A stretch of 64,000 bases of DNA from Streptomyces sp. NBC_01465 (lineage in GTDB: Bacteria; Actinomycetota; Actinomycetes; Streptomycetales; Streptomycetaceae), in the NCBI RefSeq assembly GCF_036227325.1, contig NZ_CP109467.1, positions 4,960,001 to 5,024,000 on the forward strand, written 5' to 3'. Both the position numbers and the translations under genes were made by a program. How positions within the stretch are numbered: position 1 is the first letter of the stretch; each line of letters starts with the position of its first letter. Of this stretch, positions 42,303-50,320 are shown piece after piece. Under the pieces are notes generated by a model that was not told where the DNA came from, did no database searches, and saw only the letters and a program-made list of their open reading frames with translations.

Positions 42303-43967
42303 TCAGCCTGCGTTCAGGACCGCGGCGACTACGGGGCCGGCTGCGGTGCCGCCGTGGCCGCCGGACTGGACGACGGCGGCTGCGGCGAGGTCACCGCTGT
42401 AACCGGTGAACCAGCTGTTGGACTTGCCCTGGGCGTCGACTTCGGCGGAGCCGGTCTTGGCGCCCTTGTCGTATCCCTGGACGCTCGACATGGCGCCGGT
42501 GGCCGTTCCGATGCCCAGAGTCGCGGTGGCGTGCAGCATGTCGCGGAGCTGCTGGGCGGTGTTGTACGGGAGTGACTGGGCGGTTGCGATGGTGCCGTCG
42601 ATCAGCGATGGCGCCACGATGTGCGGCTGCTTGAAGGTGCCGTACTTCGCGGTGGCCGTGATGGACGCCATGTTCAGCGGGTTCATCTGGATCTGTCCCT
42701 GCCCGATCATGGCTGCCGCCTGGTTGGGCCCGTCCGACGGCGGCACCTTGCCGTCGAAGGTCGACACCCCGGCGTCCCACTCCTTGTTGATGCCGAAGTA
42801 CTTCTCGGCGGTCGAGGAGAGCGCGGTGCTCGGGTCGATCTGGTTGTCCCCGAACTTGCCGAGCGGCTTGATGAAGGCGGTGTTGCAGGACTTGGCGAAG
42901 GCTGTCTTCAACGTGGCGTTGGAGTCGTAGAAGTTCTTCAGGTTGTGGAAATGCTGGCTCTGCCAGACGACGTCCACCGGGCACAGGATCGGCTTGTTCT
43001 CGCTGGCCAGACCGTTGTTGATGAGCATCGCCGCCGTCACGATCTTCATCGTGGAGCCGGGGGCCTGCGTGCCCAGCAGCGCCGCGTTGTAGCCGTCCGT
43101 ACGGTTGTTGGCGACCGCCCGGATCTCGCCCGTACTCGGCTTGATCGCCACCACGGACGCCTCCGAGAACCGCTTCACCGCTTTCTCGGCCGCCGCCTGC
43201 ACATCCGCGTCCAGCGTCGTGCGCAGGAGCGCAGGCGTGCCCTTGGCCAGCGTCAGCAGTGTGGTGTTCGCGGCGGACTCGCCCTCGCCACCGGTGATGT
43301 ACATCTCGATGCCCGGCTTTCCGCCGGCCTTCGCCCCGTACTTCTTCCGCAACTGATCAAGGATCGACCCCAGCGACGGGTACTTCTCCTTCGTCAGCTC
43401 ACGATTCCGGTAGTCGACAGCCTTGATCGCCGCCGTCGGCGCCTTGCCCGTCATGATCGACTGCCCGGTCTTCAGCTGCGGGTACATCACGCTCGGCAGC
43501 CAGTCGACCAGCGCCCGCCCGGTCGACTTGCCGCGTACGACGGTGAGCGTCGAGGCGTACGACCACGGCTTGCTCACGCCGTCGGAGGTGACCGTCGCCT
43601 TCACCGTGTACGGCACCTTCGTGTCGGTCGGCGTCCCGGGCGCGATCTGCATCTTCGAGACGGCGGCGTCCTCCTTGAAGGAGGCCAGTGCGCTCAGCGA
43701 ATCCACCGGGTTGTTGGTGAGCTGCGAAGCCTTGTCCGGGTCGCCCGACGCCCACGCCGCCAGGAAGTCCTTCGCGGTGTTCTTGATCTCGTCGTCGCTC
43801 AGCGGGCCTGACGTCTTCGCCGGGGCGCCCTGGGTCGTCGAATGACCGCTGCTCCCCGACGAGCCGCCGTTGATCCCGTTCCACACGTTGTACGCGCCGT
43901 AGCCGATACCGCCGACCACGACCGCGAACACACTGCCGACAATGCCGACCTTCGCCCCACTGCGCAT
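42303..43967 (-). CDS. Class B penicillin-binding protein (MecA-type N-terminal domain)
   Basis: The protein has 554 residues, shorter than most class B PBPs. It has an N-terminal membrane anchor at about 8-27, a Ser/Gly linker, an NTF2/MecA-N-like domain (SDDEIKNTAKDFLAAWASGD), a pedestal and a transpeptidase domain with all three motifs: S305-T-M-K308, S360-C-N362 and K504-T-G506. It should crosslink peptidoglycan outside the membrane. A perfect 22-bp palindrome stands 32 bases before its start. Synteny with ssgE suggests a role in sporulation septum or wall synthesis. Confidence 0.92.
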   Translation of the reverse strand: MRSGAKVGIVGSVFAVVVGGIGYGAYNVWNGINGGSSGSSGHSTTQGAPAKTSGPLSDDEIKNTAKDFLAAWASGDPDKASQLTNNPVDSLSALASFKEDAAVSKMQIAPGTPTDTKVPYTVKATVTSDGVSKPWSYASTLTVVRGKSTGRALVDWLPSVMYPQLKTGQSIMTGKAPTAAIKAVDYRNRELTKEKYPSLGSILDQLRKKYGAKAGGKPGIEMYITGGEGESAANTTLLTLAKGTPALLRTTLDADVQAAAEKAVKRFSEASVVAIKPSTGEIRAVANNRTDGYNAALLGTQAPGSTMKIVTAAMLINNGLASENKPILCPVDVVWQSQHFHNLKNFYDSNATLKTAFAKSCNTAFIKPLGKFGDNQIDPSTALSSTAEKYFGINKEWDAGVSTFDGKVPPSDGPNQAAAMIGQGQIQMNPLNMASITATAKYGTFKQPHIVAPSLIDGTIATAQSLPYNTAQQLRDMLHATATLGIGTATGAMSSVQGYDKGAKTGSAEVDAQGKSNSWFTGYSGDLAAAAVVQSGGHGGTAAGPVVAAVLNAG

Positions 43968-43998
43968 CGCGCTGTCCCCTCCCCAGGGTCCCCGTGTA

Positions 43999-44020
43999 CT
44001 CCTTGAACGTGTTCAAGGAG
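43999..44020. promoter_or_regulatory. 22-bp palindrome upstream of the penicillin-binding protein gene
   Basis: CTCCTTGAAC-GT-GTTCAAGGAG has perfect 10-bp arms. It sits in the only gap between the PBP gene and the next minus-strand gene, at the expected promoter or leader position, so it may be a repressor site or an mRNA hairpin. Confidence 0.6.
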
Positions 44021-44098
44021 CTTCCTGAGGACACGGTAAGCGCATTCCGTGAAGCAGATGTGTCTGCAGGGGCCACCGTTACAAGACCGGGATGCTGG

Positions 44099-44440
44099 TT
44101 ACTGCCGCGTCAGTTGCACCACCGTGCTGGGCCGGTCCCCCTTGGGCAGATCGAGCGGCAGCCCGTGCGTCAGCAGCATCGTCGCGTGGTGTACGGCCCC
44201 CGTCGCGTCGTCGACGTACAGCGCCGCAGGTGAGAGCCCGGCGAGCCGCTGCGTGCGCTGCTTGCCCCAGGCGACGACCACGTGTCGCAGGCTTCCGCTC
44301 GACAGGAGACCCGGAAGGGGGGGTGTCCGATCCCCGTCCCCATGACCGTCGTAGAGGCCCAGATCGCGAAGCTCGACCGGGTCGCGGCACGGGCCGCGTA
44401 GGACTGCCGTTCGGCAACTTTCCGGAATCCCCTTGCCCAA
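44099..44440 (-). CDS. Hypothetical protein, uncertain
   Basis: The protein has up to 113 residues from TTG 44440; no better start is seen, and GTG 44258 would give only 53 residues. The frame has high third-position GC and reads like a globular protein (SLRHVVVAWGKQRTQRLAG, then ALYVDDATGAVHHATMLL). I recognise no family. If the TTG is real, its start lies inside the 32-bp palindrome of the divergent ArsR-type gene, so both could be controlled together. Confidence 0.42.
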   Translation of the reverse strand: MGKGIPESCRTAVLRGPCRDPVELRDLGLYDGHGDGDRTPPLPGLLSSGSLRHVVVAWGKQRTQRLAGLSPAALYVDDATGAVHHATMLLTHGLPLDLPKGDRPSTVVQLTRQ

Positions 44441-44466
44441 TGGTCAAGAATCGTTGACCATTGGGC
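44435..44466. promoter_or_regulatory. 32-bp palindrome abutting the start of the ArsR-type gene
   Basis: Perfect 13-bp arms GCCCAATGGTCAA and TTGACCATTGGGC flank a 6-base spacer. The right arm ends 2 bases before the ATG of the regulator. It is very probably the regulator's own operator. Confidence 0.8.
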
Positions 44467-44468
44467 GC

Positions 44469-45017
44469 ATGCCTGCCGACGAAGATCTTCCCGAGACCTT
44501 TCGCGTCACCACCGACGAGCAGCTCCGCGCCGTCTCCAACCTCACGCGCCACCGGATCATGGGCGTCCTCCGCTTCGAACCGGCGACGATCACGCAGATC
44601 GCCGCGCGGATCGGTCTCGCGAAGGGGAGTTCCAGCTACCACGTACGGCTGCTGGAGCGGGCCGGCCTGGTGAAGGTCGTGCGGACGCGGAAGGTGCGGG
44701 GCGTCACCGAGCGGTACTACGCGATGGCCGCACGCTCGATCGAGCTGCCGGACAACGGGCCGGGGCAGCCGGACCTGCTGATGCGGCACGCCGTGGCGGA
44801 CCTGGAGGCGTCGCCGGCGGACGGGGAGCGGCACGTACGGATGGCGCATCTGCGGCTCACCGAGGAGCAGTTCGCGGAGCTGGGGGAGCGGCTGCACGCG
44901 CTGGCCGACGAGTACCGGGAGCTGTCCGATCCGGCGCTGCCGGACGTGTCGCTCGCCTTCGCACTGTTCCGGCCCGCACTGAATCCGAACGACCAGACCG
45001 AGGGGGACGCCAAGTGA
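44469..45017 (+). CDS. ArsR-like winged-helix transcriptional regulator
   Basis: The protein has 182 residues from ATG 44469; an in-frame TTG at 44433 is less likely. The winged helix is TRHRIMGVLRFEPATITQIAARIGLAKGSSSYHVRLLERAGLVKVV, followed by VTERYYAMAARS, then a helical effector domain. It overlaps the MFS gene by 4 bases (GTGA) and probably represses the pair by binding the perfect 32-bp palindrome at its own start codon. There is no clear ribosome site between palindrome and ATG, so the message may be leaderless. Confidence 0.9.
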   Translation: MPADEDLPETFRVTTDEQLRAVSNLTRHRIMGVLRFEPATITQIAARIGLAKGSSSYHVRLLERAGLVKVVRTRKVRGVTERYYAMAARSIELPDNGPGQPDLLMRHAVADLEASPADGERHVRMAHLRLTEEQFAELGERLHALADEYRELSDPALPDVSLAFALFRPALNPNDQTEGDAK

Positions 45018-46291
45018 CCACAGACAGACGGAAGTTGCCGACCGGATTCGGACGGCTGTGGACCGCGCAGACGGTGTCCTCGCTCGGCGACGGGGTGACG
45101 CACGCCGCGCTCCCGCTGCTCGCGCTCGCTCTGACGCGGGACCCGATGGTGCTCGCCGTCGTCACCGCCGCAGGAACGCTGCCGTGGCTGCTCTTCGGAG
45201 TGCTCGGCGGCGCGCTCGTGGACCGCTGGGACCGGCGGCGCACGATGTGGGTCGCGGACGCGGCGCGTGCGGTGCTGCTCGCGATACCGGCAGCGGCGGC
45301 CTGGCTCGACGTGCTGAGCATTCCGCTGCTCGCAGCCGTCGCCTTCCTGCTCGGCCTCGGCGGACTCTTCTTCGACACGGCCGCCACGGCCTACCTCCCG
45401 GACCTGCTCGGCCGCGACTCCGCACTCCTGGAGCGCGCCAACTCCCGCCTGCGCGGCGCCCAGACCGCCGCATCCGGCTTCGCCGGACCGCCCGCGGGCA
45501 GTGCGCTGCTCGCGCTCGGGCGCTCGGTTCCGCTGCTCGCCGACGCGGTGTCGTTCGCGCTCTCCGCGGCGCTCGTACGGTCGCTGCCGGCCGCGCCCCG
45601 GCCCGCACCGGAGGCCCGCGAGTCGCTGCTGCGCCAGGCGCGGGCAGGGGCGTCGTACGTCTTCAAGGACCGGCTGCTGCTCGGGCTCGCACTCCGTCCG
45701 GCCGTCGGGAACGTCGCGTTCCTCGCCGTGGAGACCGTGCTCGCCCTCTTCGCGCACGACCGCCTCGGCATCGGCACCTTCGGCTTCGGCCTGCTCCTCA
45801 CGGCGGAGGCCACCGGCGGCCTGCTCGGCGCGGGCATCGCCTCCTTCCTCGGCCGACGCCTCGGCACCGGCACCGCGCTGACCTGCACGGCCGCGGTCGA
45901 GGGGCTCGCGATCCTGGGCCTCGCGGCTGCCCCGAACGCGTACGCCGCGGGGCTCGCCCTAGCCGTCTGCGGGGCGGGCATGGGCGCCACGATGGTGCTC
46001 GGCCCATCCCTCCGACAGACGGTCGTCCCGGCACACTTGATGGGCCGGGTCGCCTCCACCTCGCGGATGCTGTCGATGTGCGCAGCCCCGTTCGGCGCGT
46101 TCGTCGGAGGCTGGCTGGCCACCGCGTACGACGTCCGCACCCCGATCTACGCGGCCGCCGGCCTGCTCCTCACCATGACCGCCGTGACAGCGAGCATGAC
46201 CAGCAACCGCCGGGTCGAGGCGGCGCTGCGTGCGGCGGGCGGGCGTGTGGAGCTGGACGAACCTCTTGTGCTTGCGGGGAGCCCGGAGTGA
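45014..46291 (+). CDS. MFS transporter, MefA/TetV-like efflux permease
   Basis: The protein has 425 residues from GTG 45014, coupled to the regulator. About 12 helices are seen, with the loop GGALVDRWDRRRTM after helix 2 and the MefA-type segment AYLPDLLGRDSALLERANSRL. It is likely a multidrug or macrolide-type exporter. The C-terminus is a short cytoplasmic tail. It ends 16 bases before the convergent small membrane protein gene. Confidence 0.9.
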   Translation: MTTDRRKLPTGFGRLWTAQTVSSLGDGVTHAALPLLALALTRDPMVLAVVTAAGTLPWLLFGVLGGALVDRWDRRRTMWVADAARAVLLAIPAAAAWLDVLSIPLLAAVAFLLGLGGLFFDTAATAYLPDLLGRDSALLERANSRLRGAQTAASGFAGPPAGSALLALGRSVPLLADAVSFALSAALVRSLPAAPRPAPEARESLLRQARAGASYVFKDRLLLGLALRPAVGNVAFLAVETVLALFAHDRLGIGTFGFGLLLTAEATGGLLGAGIASFLGRRLGTGTALTCTAAVEGLAILGLAAAPNAYAAGLALAVCGAGMGATMVLGPSLRQTVVPAHLMGRVASTSRMLSMCAAPFGAFVGGWLATAYDVRTPIYAAAGLLLTMTAVTASMTSNRRVEAALRAAGGRVELDEPLVLAGSPE

Positions 46292-46307
46292 CAGAGGTTG
46301 CTGCCCT

Positions 46308-46619
46308 TCACCGGCCGCGCAGCAGCCGCACGACCGACACCAGGACGCTCACGCACCCCGCAAGCGCCAGGAAGGCCCCGAGGATGCGCTGATACGTGAA
46401 CGAGGTGCTGGACCGCCGCTTGGAGGGGCCAGTTGCTCGGTTGCCGACGCGCAGGAGCCACTCGTGCTGCCTCCGCGGCAGGCCACGGAAGTCAGCCGCC
46501 ACAGCGACGCCCACCAGCATCAACACGACACCAACTGCCAGTGTGAGTGCGGCCGGAGCGGGTTCACGGGCGGCTGCGGACAGACCGTGAACGAACTGCT
46601 GCTGCACCTCGCGCCTCAT
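46308..46619 (-). CDS. Small two-helix membrane protein
   Basis: The protein has 103 residues from ATG 46619, with GGAAG about 10 bases upstream; the frame extends further upstream but without similar character. Two hydrophobic segments are at about 21-39 and 76-97, with a basic loop between (RGLPRRQHEWLLRVG). I recognise no family. Confidence 0.6.
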   Translation of the reverse strand: MRREVQQQFVHGLSAAAREPAPAALTLAVGVVLMLVGVAVAADFRGLPRRQHEWLLRVGNRATGPSKRRSSTSFTYQRILGAFLALAGCVSVLVSVVRLLRGR

Positions 46620-46743
46620 CACGGGATCATCTTCCGCAACCTCGCAGACATCAAGAGCCCGGCGGACGCTGCCCGCCGCACTGTCAGTGCCGACAGGTAG
46701 GTTTCGGCCGCAGGAAGCAGGTCGGAGAAGGGCAGGGGTCCAG

Positions 46744-47223
46744 GTGGGTGCGTCGTCGTGGCAGTACATCGAAACGTATGAGGGGGACGTCGCGGCGGCC
46801 CTGGCCACCGTGCGACAACGCGAGTTCGAAAGAGTCTTCGTCCACGGAACCTACTGGGACGCTCTCCGTCCCGCAGACCGGCCGTTCACGTCCGCCGACG
46901 ACCTCGATGACCTGTGGGAAGACGAAGTGTTCGGGAGCGCAGGCACCCACACGATCATCGACGTGTGGGAGATCATCGACGCGGACGCCAAGGACGACTA
47001 CCACTCCGTGCGCCCGCTGTCGGACGAGGAAGCCGTCGAGCTCTTCGGAACCGCGGAGCCGACCCGTGCGGATTTCGAACGAGCCGAAGAGCGCTACGCC
47101 GCACGGCAACCGCGCTCCGAGGAGCTGTGGGGGATGCCGAGGTGGTCGGCGTGGTGCAGGCCGTTGAAGGAAGCTGATGGCGTGACCCGCTCGATCGCCT
47201 TCTGGGGCGTGTCGGGCGACTGA
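46744..47223 (+). CDS. Hypothetical protein
   Basis: The protein has 159 residues from GTG 46744 (MGASSWQYIETYEGDVAAAL). It is acidic, with many Trp and Asp residues, no signal or membrane segment, and a C-terminal WCRPLKEADGVTRSIAFWGVSGD. The sequence looks like a soluble conserved actinomycete family that I cannot name. An earlier in-frame start at 46687 would add a low-quality N-terminus. Confidence 0.7.
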   Translation: MGASSWQYIETYEGDVAAALATVRQREFERVFVHGTYWDALRPADRPFTSADDLDDLWEDEVFGSAGTHTIIDVWEIIDADAKDDYHSVRPLSDEEAVELFGTAEPTRADFERAEERYAARQPRSEELWGMPRWSAWCRPLKEADGVTRSIAFWGVSGD

Positions 47224-47262
47224 AGGCAACGACGCACCAGCTCCCTCCGAACGGGCGCACGG

Positions 47263-48000
47263 TCAGCTCGGGGTGAGGAGGCAGAACTCGTTGCCTTCCG
47301 GGTCGCTCAGGATCCTCCAGTGGATCGAGGACTGGTCGATGCCGGGGTCGGTGGCGCCCAGGGCGCGCAGCCGGGCCTCCTCCGCCGCCGGGTCGTCACC
47401 GGCGTAGGGGCGGACGTCCAGGTGGACGCGGTTCCATCCGCTCTTGGGGTCGGGGGTGCGGACGAACTCCAGGTAGGGGCCGACGCCTTGGGCAGACCGC
47501 ATCGACGCGTGGTCGTCGGTGACCTCGTGCACCGTCCAGTCCATCGCCTCGCCCCAGAACCGGGCCATCTCCCGCGGATCGGCGCAGTCGACGACCACCG
47601 CGGCGATCGGCCCGGTGCCCTCGTAGATCGGGCGGGGCTCCAGTACGCAGAACTCATTGCCCTCGGGGTCGGCCATGACCGTCCAGGGGACGTCGCCCTG
47701 GCCCACGTCGGCGAGCGTCGCGCCGAGATCCTTCAGGCGCGCGACCAGCTCCGCCTGATGGGCGGCCGAGGTGGTGGCCAGGTCGAGGTGGACCCGGTTC
47801 TTCACGGTCTTGGGTTCGGGGCGGGCAATGAGGTCGATGACGACTGCTGTGGGGTCGGGGTAGGAGAAGCCGACCGGTTCGAGGTTCGTCACGCCGGGCC
47901 CCTCGCTGTCGAGACCCCAGCCGAGCGCCTCCGCCCAGAAGCGACCGAGCGCGGAGTCGTCATGGGCCTTCATGTTGATCTGTACGAGTCGTGTTGCCAT
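47263..48000 (-). CDS. Duplicated VOC-superfamily (glyoxalase-like) protein
   Basis: The protein has 245 residues from ATG 48000. Two VOC modules are seen, about 1-120 and 128-245, each ending in the same pattern (MADPEGNEFCVLEP and LSDPEGNEFCLLTP). This Glyoxalase_6-like tandem form is common in streptomycetes, with unknown substrate; bleomycin-type resistance or a dioxygenase-like role is possible. Its first 31 bases overlap the end of the upstream XRE regulator gene. Confidence 0.87.
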   Translation of the reverse strand: MATRLVQINMKAHDDSALGRFWAEALGWGLDSEGPGVTNLEPVGFSYPDPTAVVIDLIARPEPKTVKNRVHLDLATTSAAHQAELVARLKDLGATLADVGQGDVPWTVMADPEGNEFCVLEPRPIYEGTGPIAAVVVDCADPREMARFWGEAMDWTVHEVTDDHASMRSAQGVGPYLEFVRTPDPKSGWNRVHLDVRPYAGDDPAAEEARLRALGATDPGIDQSSIHWRILSDPEGNEFCLLTPS

Positions 48001-48809
48001 GCGGCAGATCCTAGAAGCCCCTGACCAGGCATTCCACCGTCGGGCCTTCCGAAGTAGGCGGCGCTCTCCGCGTCCGCCGGGTAGTACGACTCGATCGCGA
48101 CCTCGGCCAGCGTGATGTCCATGGGAGTACCGAACGTGGTGATGGTCGAGAACAGCCGCAGCTCCTGTCCGTCGAAGCGAAGGATCATCGGGATCAGGAC
48201 ATCGGATTCGACCGATGGGCCCGACGCGTCCTCTGAGTCGGGACCGAGCAGTTCCTCGTAGAGCGCGGTGAGCTCGGCGTCGGGAGCGACGGCGAGCTGA
48301 CGTCTGATGCGGGAACGGAACACCCTGCGTACGTCGGCGAAGTTGACGACCAGAGGGGCGAACCCACGCGGGTCCAGCCCCAGCCGCACCAGGTTCATCG
48401 GCGGCTTCAGCAGCTCGGGATCGACGCCCGTGAAGAACGGCTCGACCGCGCGGTTGGTCATCACGATGTTCCACCGGCGGTCGAAGGCCAGAGCCGGGTA
48501 CGGCTCATGCGCACGCAGCACCCTCTCGACCGCGTCCCGGGCCGCCGACAACGCACCGTCGCCGAGTGGTCGCTCGGCGTACTGGGGTGCGAAGCCGGCC
48601 GCGAGCAGCAGATGGTTGCGATCCCGCAATGGCACATCGAGCTGGGCCGCGAGCCGCAGGACCATGTCGGCGCTCGGGCGGGACTTGCCCGTCTCGACCA
48701 GGCTGACGTGGCGAGCCGAGACGTCGGCCGCATTCGCGAGATCGAGTTGGCTGAGCCGTCGGCGATGCCGCCACTGCCGCAGCAGTTCCCCCACCGTGTG
48801 CATGGCCAT
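47970..48809 (-). CDS. XRE-family regulator with MmyB-like ligand domain
   Basis: The protein has 279 residues. The helix-turn-helix lies at about residues 7-62 (LLRQWRHRRRLSQLDLANAADVSARHVSLVETGKSRPS). The rest matches the MmyB-like fold found in actinomycetes (FDRRWNIVMTNRAVEPFF, PPMNLVRLGLDP). The end overlaps the VOC gene by 31 bases, so they are probably one transcript. It is divergent from a SnoaL-like gene, a usual type of target for this family. Confidence 0.88.
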   Translation of the reverse strand: MAMHTVGELLRQWRHRRRLSQLDLANAADVSARHVSLVETGKSRPSADMVLRLAAQLDVPLRDRNHLLLAAGFAPQYAERPLGDGALSAARDAVERVLRAHEPYPALAFDRRWNIVMTNRAVEPFFTGVDPELLKPPMNLVRLGLDPRGFAPLVVNFADVRRVFRSRIRRQLAVAPDAELTALYEELLGPDSEDASGPSVESDVLIPMILRFDGQELRLFSTITTFGTPMDITLAEVAIESYYPADAESAAYFGRPDGGMPGQGLLGSAAWQHDSYRST

Positions 48810-48889
48810 CGAGCGTACTCATCGCGGAGTCGAGCGCCATGAAATCCGACTTCATCGACAACCGCTACGGCCGCAGAAACACTGCTTCC

Positions 48890-49282
48890 ATGACCACAGA
48901 AGACAACAAGAGCATCGTTCAACGGGCACTCGTGGAACTGATCGAGACGGGCGGCACCGACACGCTCGCACCCCTGCTGAGCGACGACTTCGTCCATCAC
49001 CGGCCGGACTCGACGTCCTCGACCAAAGGGGAATGGCTCGCCGCCGTAAAGGCAGCACTCACCCCGCTCGCCGGTATGCGGGTCGAGGTCCACCACCTGC
49101 TGGCCGACGGTGATCACGTCGTGATGCACTCGCGGCGACAACTCCCCGATGCTGGGCCGGAGATCGCGGTCGTAGACATCTGGAGGATCGACGAGGGCCT
49201 GATCGCCGAGGGGTGGGAGCTCATCGAGCCGGTGGCCCAGGCAGCCGCCAACCTGGTGTGGTGGGAGCCGGCCGGGCGCTGA
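48890..49282 (+). CDS. SnoaL/NTF2-like protein
   Basis: The protein has 130 residues from ATG 48890 (MTTEDNKSIVQRALVELIE); ATG 48839 would add 17 residues and has GGAG upstream, so the start is open. The small cone fold is suggested by LSDDFVHHRPDS, LAAVKAAL and DIWRIDEGLIAEGWELIEP. The fold serves as polyketide cyclases, isomerases or unknown small-molecule enzymes. Its divergent position suggests control by the XRE/MmyB regulator. Confidence 0.83.
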   Translation: MTTEDNKSIVQRALVELIETGGTDTLAPLLSDDFVHHRPDSTSSTKGEWLAAVKAALTPLAGMRVEVHHLLADGDHVVMHSRRQLPDAGPEIAVVDIWRIDEGLIAEGWELIEPVAQAAANLVWWEPAGR

Positions 49283-49299
49283 CCTCACCCGTCGTACAG

Positions 49300-49812
49300 C
49301 TACAAGCCGGTGGCGCCATCGATACGTTCCCGCACCAGATCGGCGTGGCCGTTGTGGCGGGCGTACTCCTCGATCATGTGGACGTAGATCCAGCGCAGGC
49401 TGACGTCCTGCCCCATGAAACGACCGGTGTCGGCCAGAGTCCGGTCGGCGCAGAGCTCGCGAGCGCGGGCGATCTCCGCGTGCCAGGTGGCGAGGGCGTC
49501 GCCCAAGGTGGCGCCCGCAGCCACCTCGAAGCCGCCGTCCACACCGTCCGGGTCGGCCTGCGGGTCGAAGATGGGCGGTACCTGTTCTCCGGCGAACACG
49601 CGTCGGAACCAGTTCCGCTCCACCTCCGCCATGTGCTGGACGAGGCCGGTCAACGTGAAGGCGGACGGCGGCACGGACGCGACGGCCGCCTGCTCGTCAT
49701 CCAGGTCCGCGCACTTCATGGCCAGCGTGGTCCGGTGGAAGTCGAGCCAGCTTTCCAGCGTGGTGCGCTCGTCGGCGTTCAGCGGCGGTACGGGGCGTTC
49801 GACGGTGGTCAT
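49300..49812 (-). CDS. DinB/DUF664-type (mycothiol-transferase-like) protein
   Basis: The protein has 170 residues. The four-helix DinB fold is suggested by [19 protein letters not shown] and [21 protein letters not shown], which hold the three metal-binding histidines. DUF664 members are thought to be thiol-dependent transferases using mycothiol in actinomycetes. It is cytoplasmic. The gene ends 17 bases after the SnoaL gene, in convergent orientation. Confidence 0.87.
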   Translation of the reverse strand: MTTVERPVPPLNADERTTLESWLDFHRTTLAMKCADLDDEQAAVASVPPSAFTLTGLVQHMAEVERNWFRRVFAGEQVPPIFDPQADPDGVDGGFEVAAGATLGDALATWHAEIARARELCADRTLADTGRFMGQDVSLRWIYVHMIEEYARHNGHADLVRERIDGATGL

Positions 49813-49913
49813 CGGTCAATTATCGCCAGGGGCCGACAAGAGAGTGAACATGGCCTGGGGCGATGCCAGTTGGGCCAGGAGTCCGGCAGCCGTCCGAGTT
49901 CGGCCGCAGCGCC

Positions 49914-50216
49914 TCAATGCGCGGAGGCGAAGAGCGCTGCTGTCCCTCCCAGGACCATCAGTTGCATGACACCCGGAATGCGCCACCGCCGAGCGAGCAG
50001 TCCACCGCCCGTGACCACCGCGCCGCCGGCCAGGATCCACGCACCCCGCAATGCTTCCGCGGGCGCGCTCGGGGGATTGTCCGGGTCGGTACCGTCGGCC
50101 CAGGCTGTTATCCCCCACCGGTACCACAGCACCGCGATGACCATCAGGTCGAGGACGAAGAGCGCCGCGCTGACCCCGGCCTGCTCGCCGGTCGACGGTC
50201 TGCCCCCTGGCCTCAT
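49914..50216 (-). CDS. Small membrane protein
   Basis: The protein has 100 residues from ATG 50216, with GGAG 9 bases upstream; a longer frame to 50297 is possible. Three hydrophobic segments are seen at about 15-34, 58-72 and 82-98. It has no recognised family. It lies downstream of pmt on the same strand with a 104-base gap. Confidence 0.6.
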   Translation of the reverse strand: MRPGGRPSTGEQAGVSAALFVLDLMVIAVLWYRWGITAWADGTDPDNPPSAPAEALRGAWILAGGAVVTGGGLLARRWRIPGVMQLMVLGGTAALFASAH

Positions 50217-50320
50217 GCCCAACTCCGTCTCGTCCGCGGGTGACGACGTCTTCGGTGTTTGCCCCGACAGCCTGCCGTTGGGGCAAACACCACGCATGAG
50301 TACAGCTACTCAGCCGCCCG

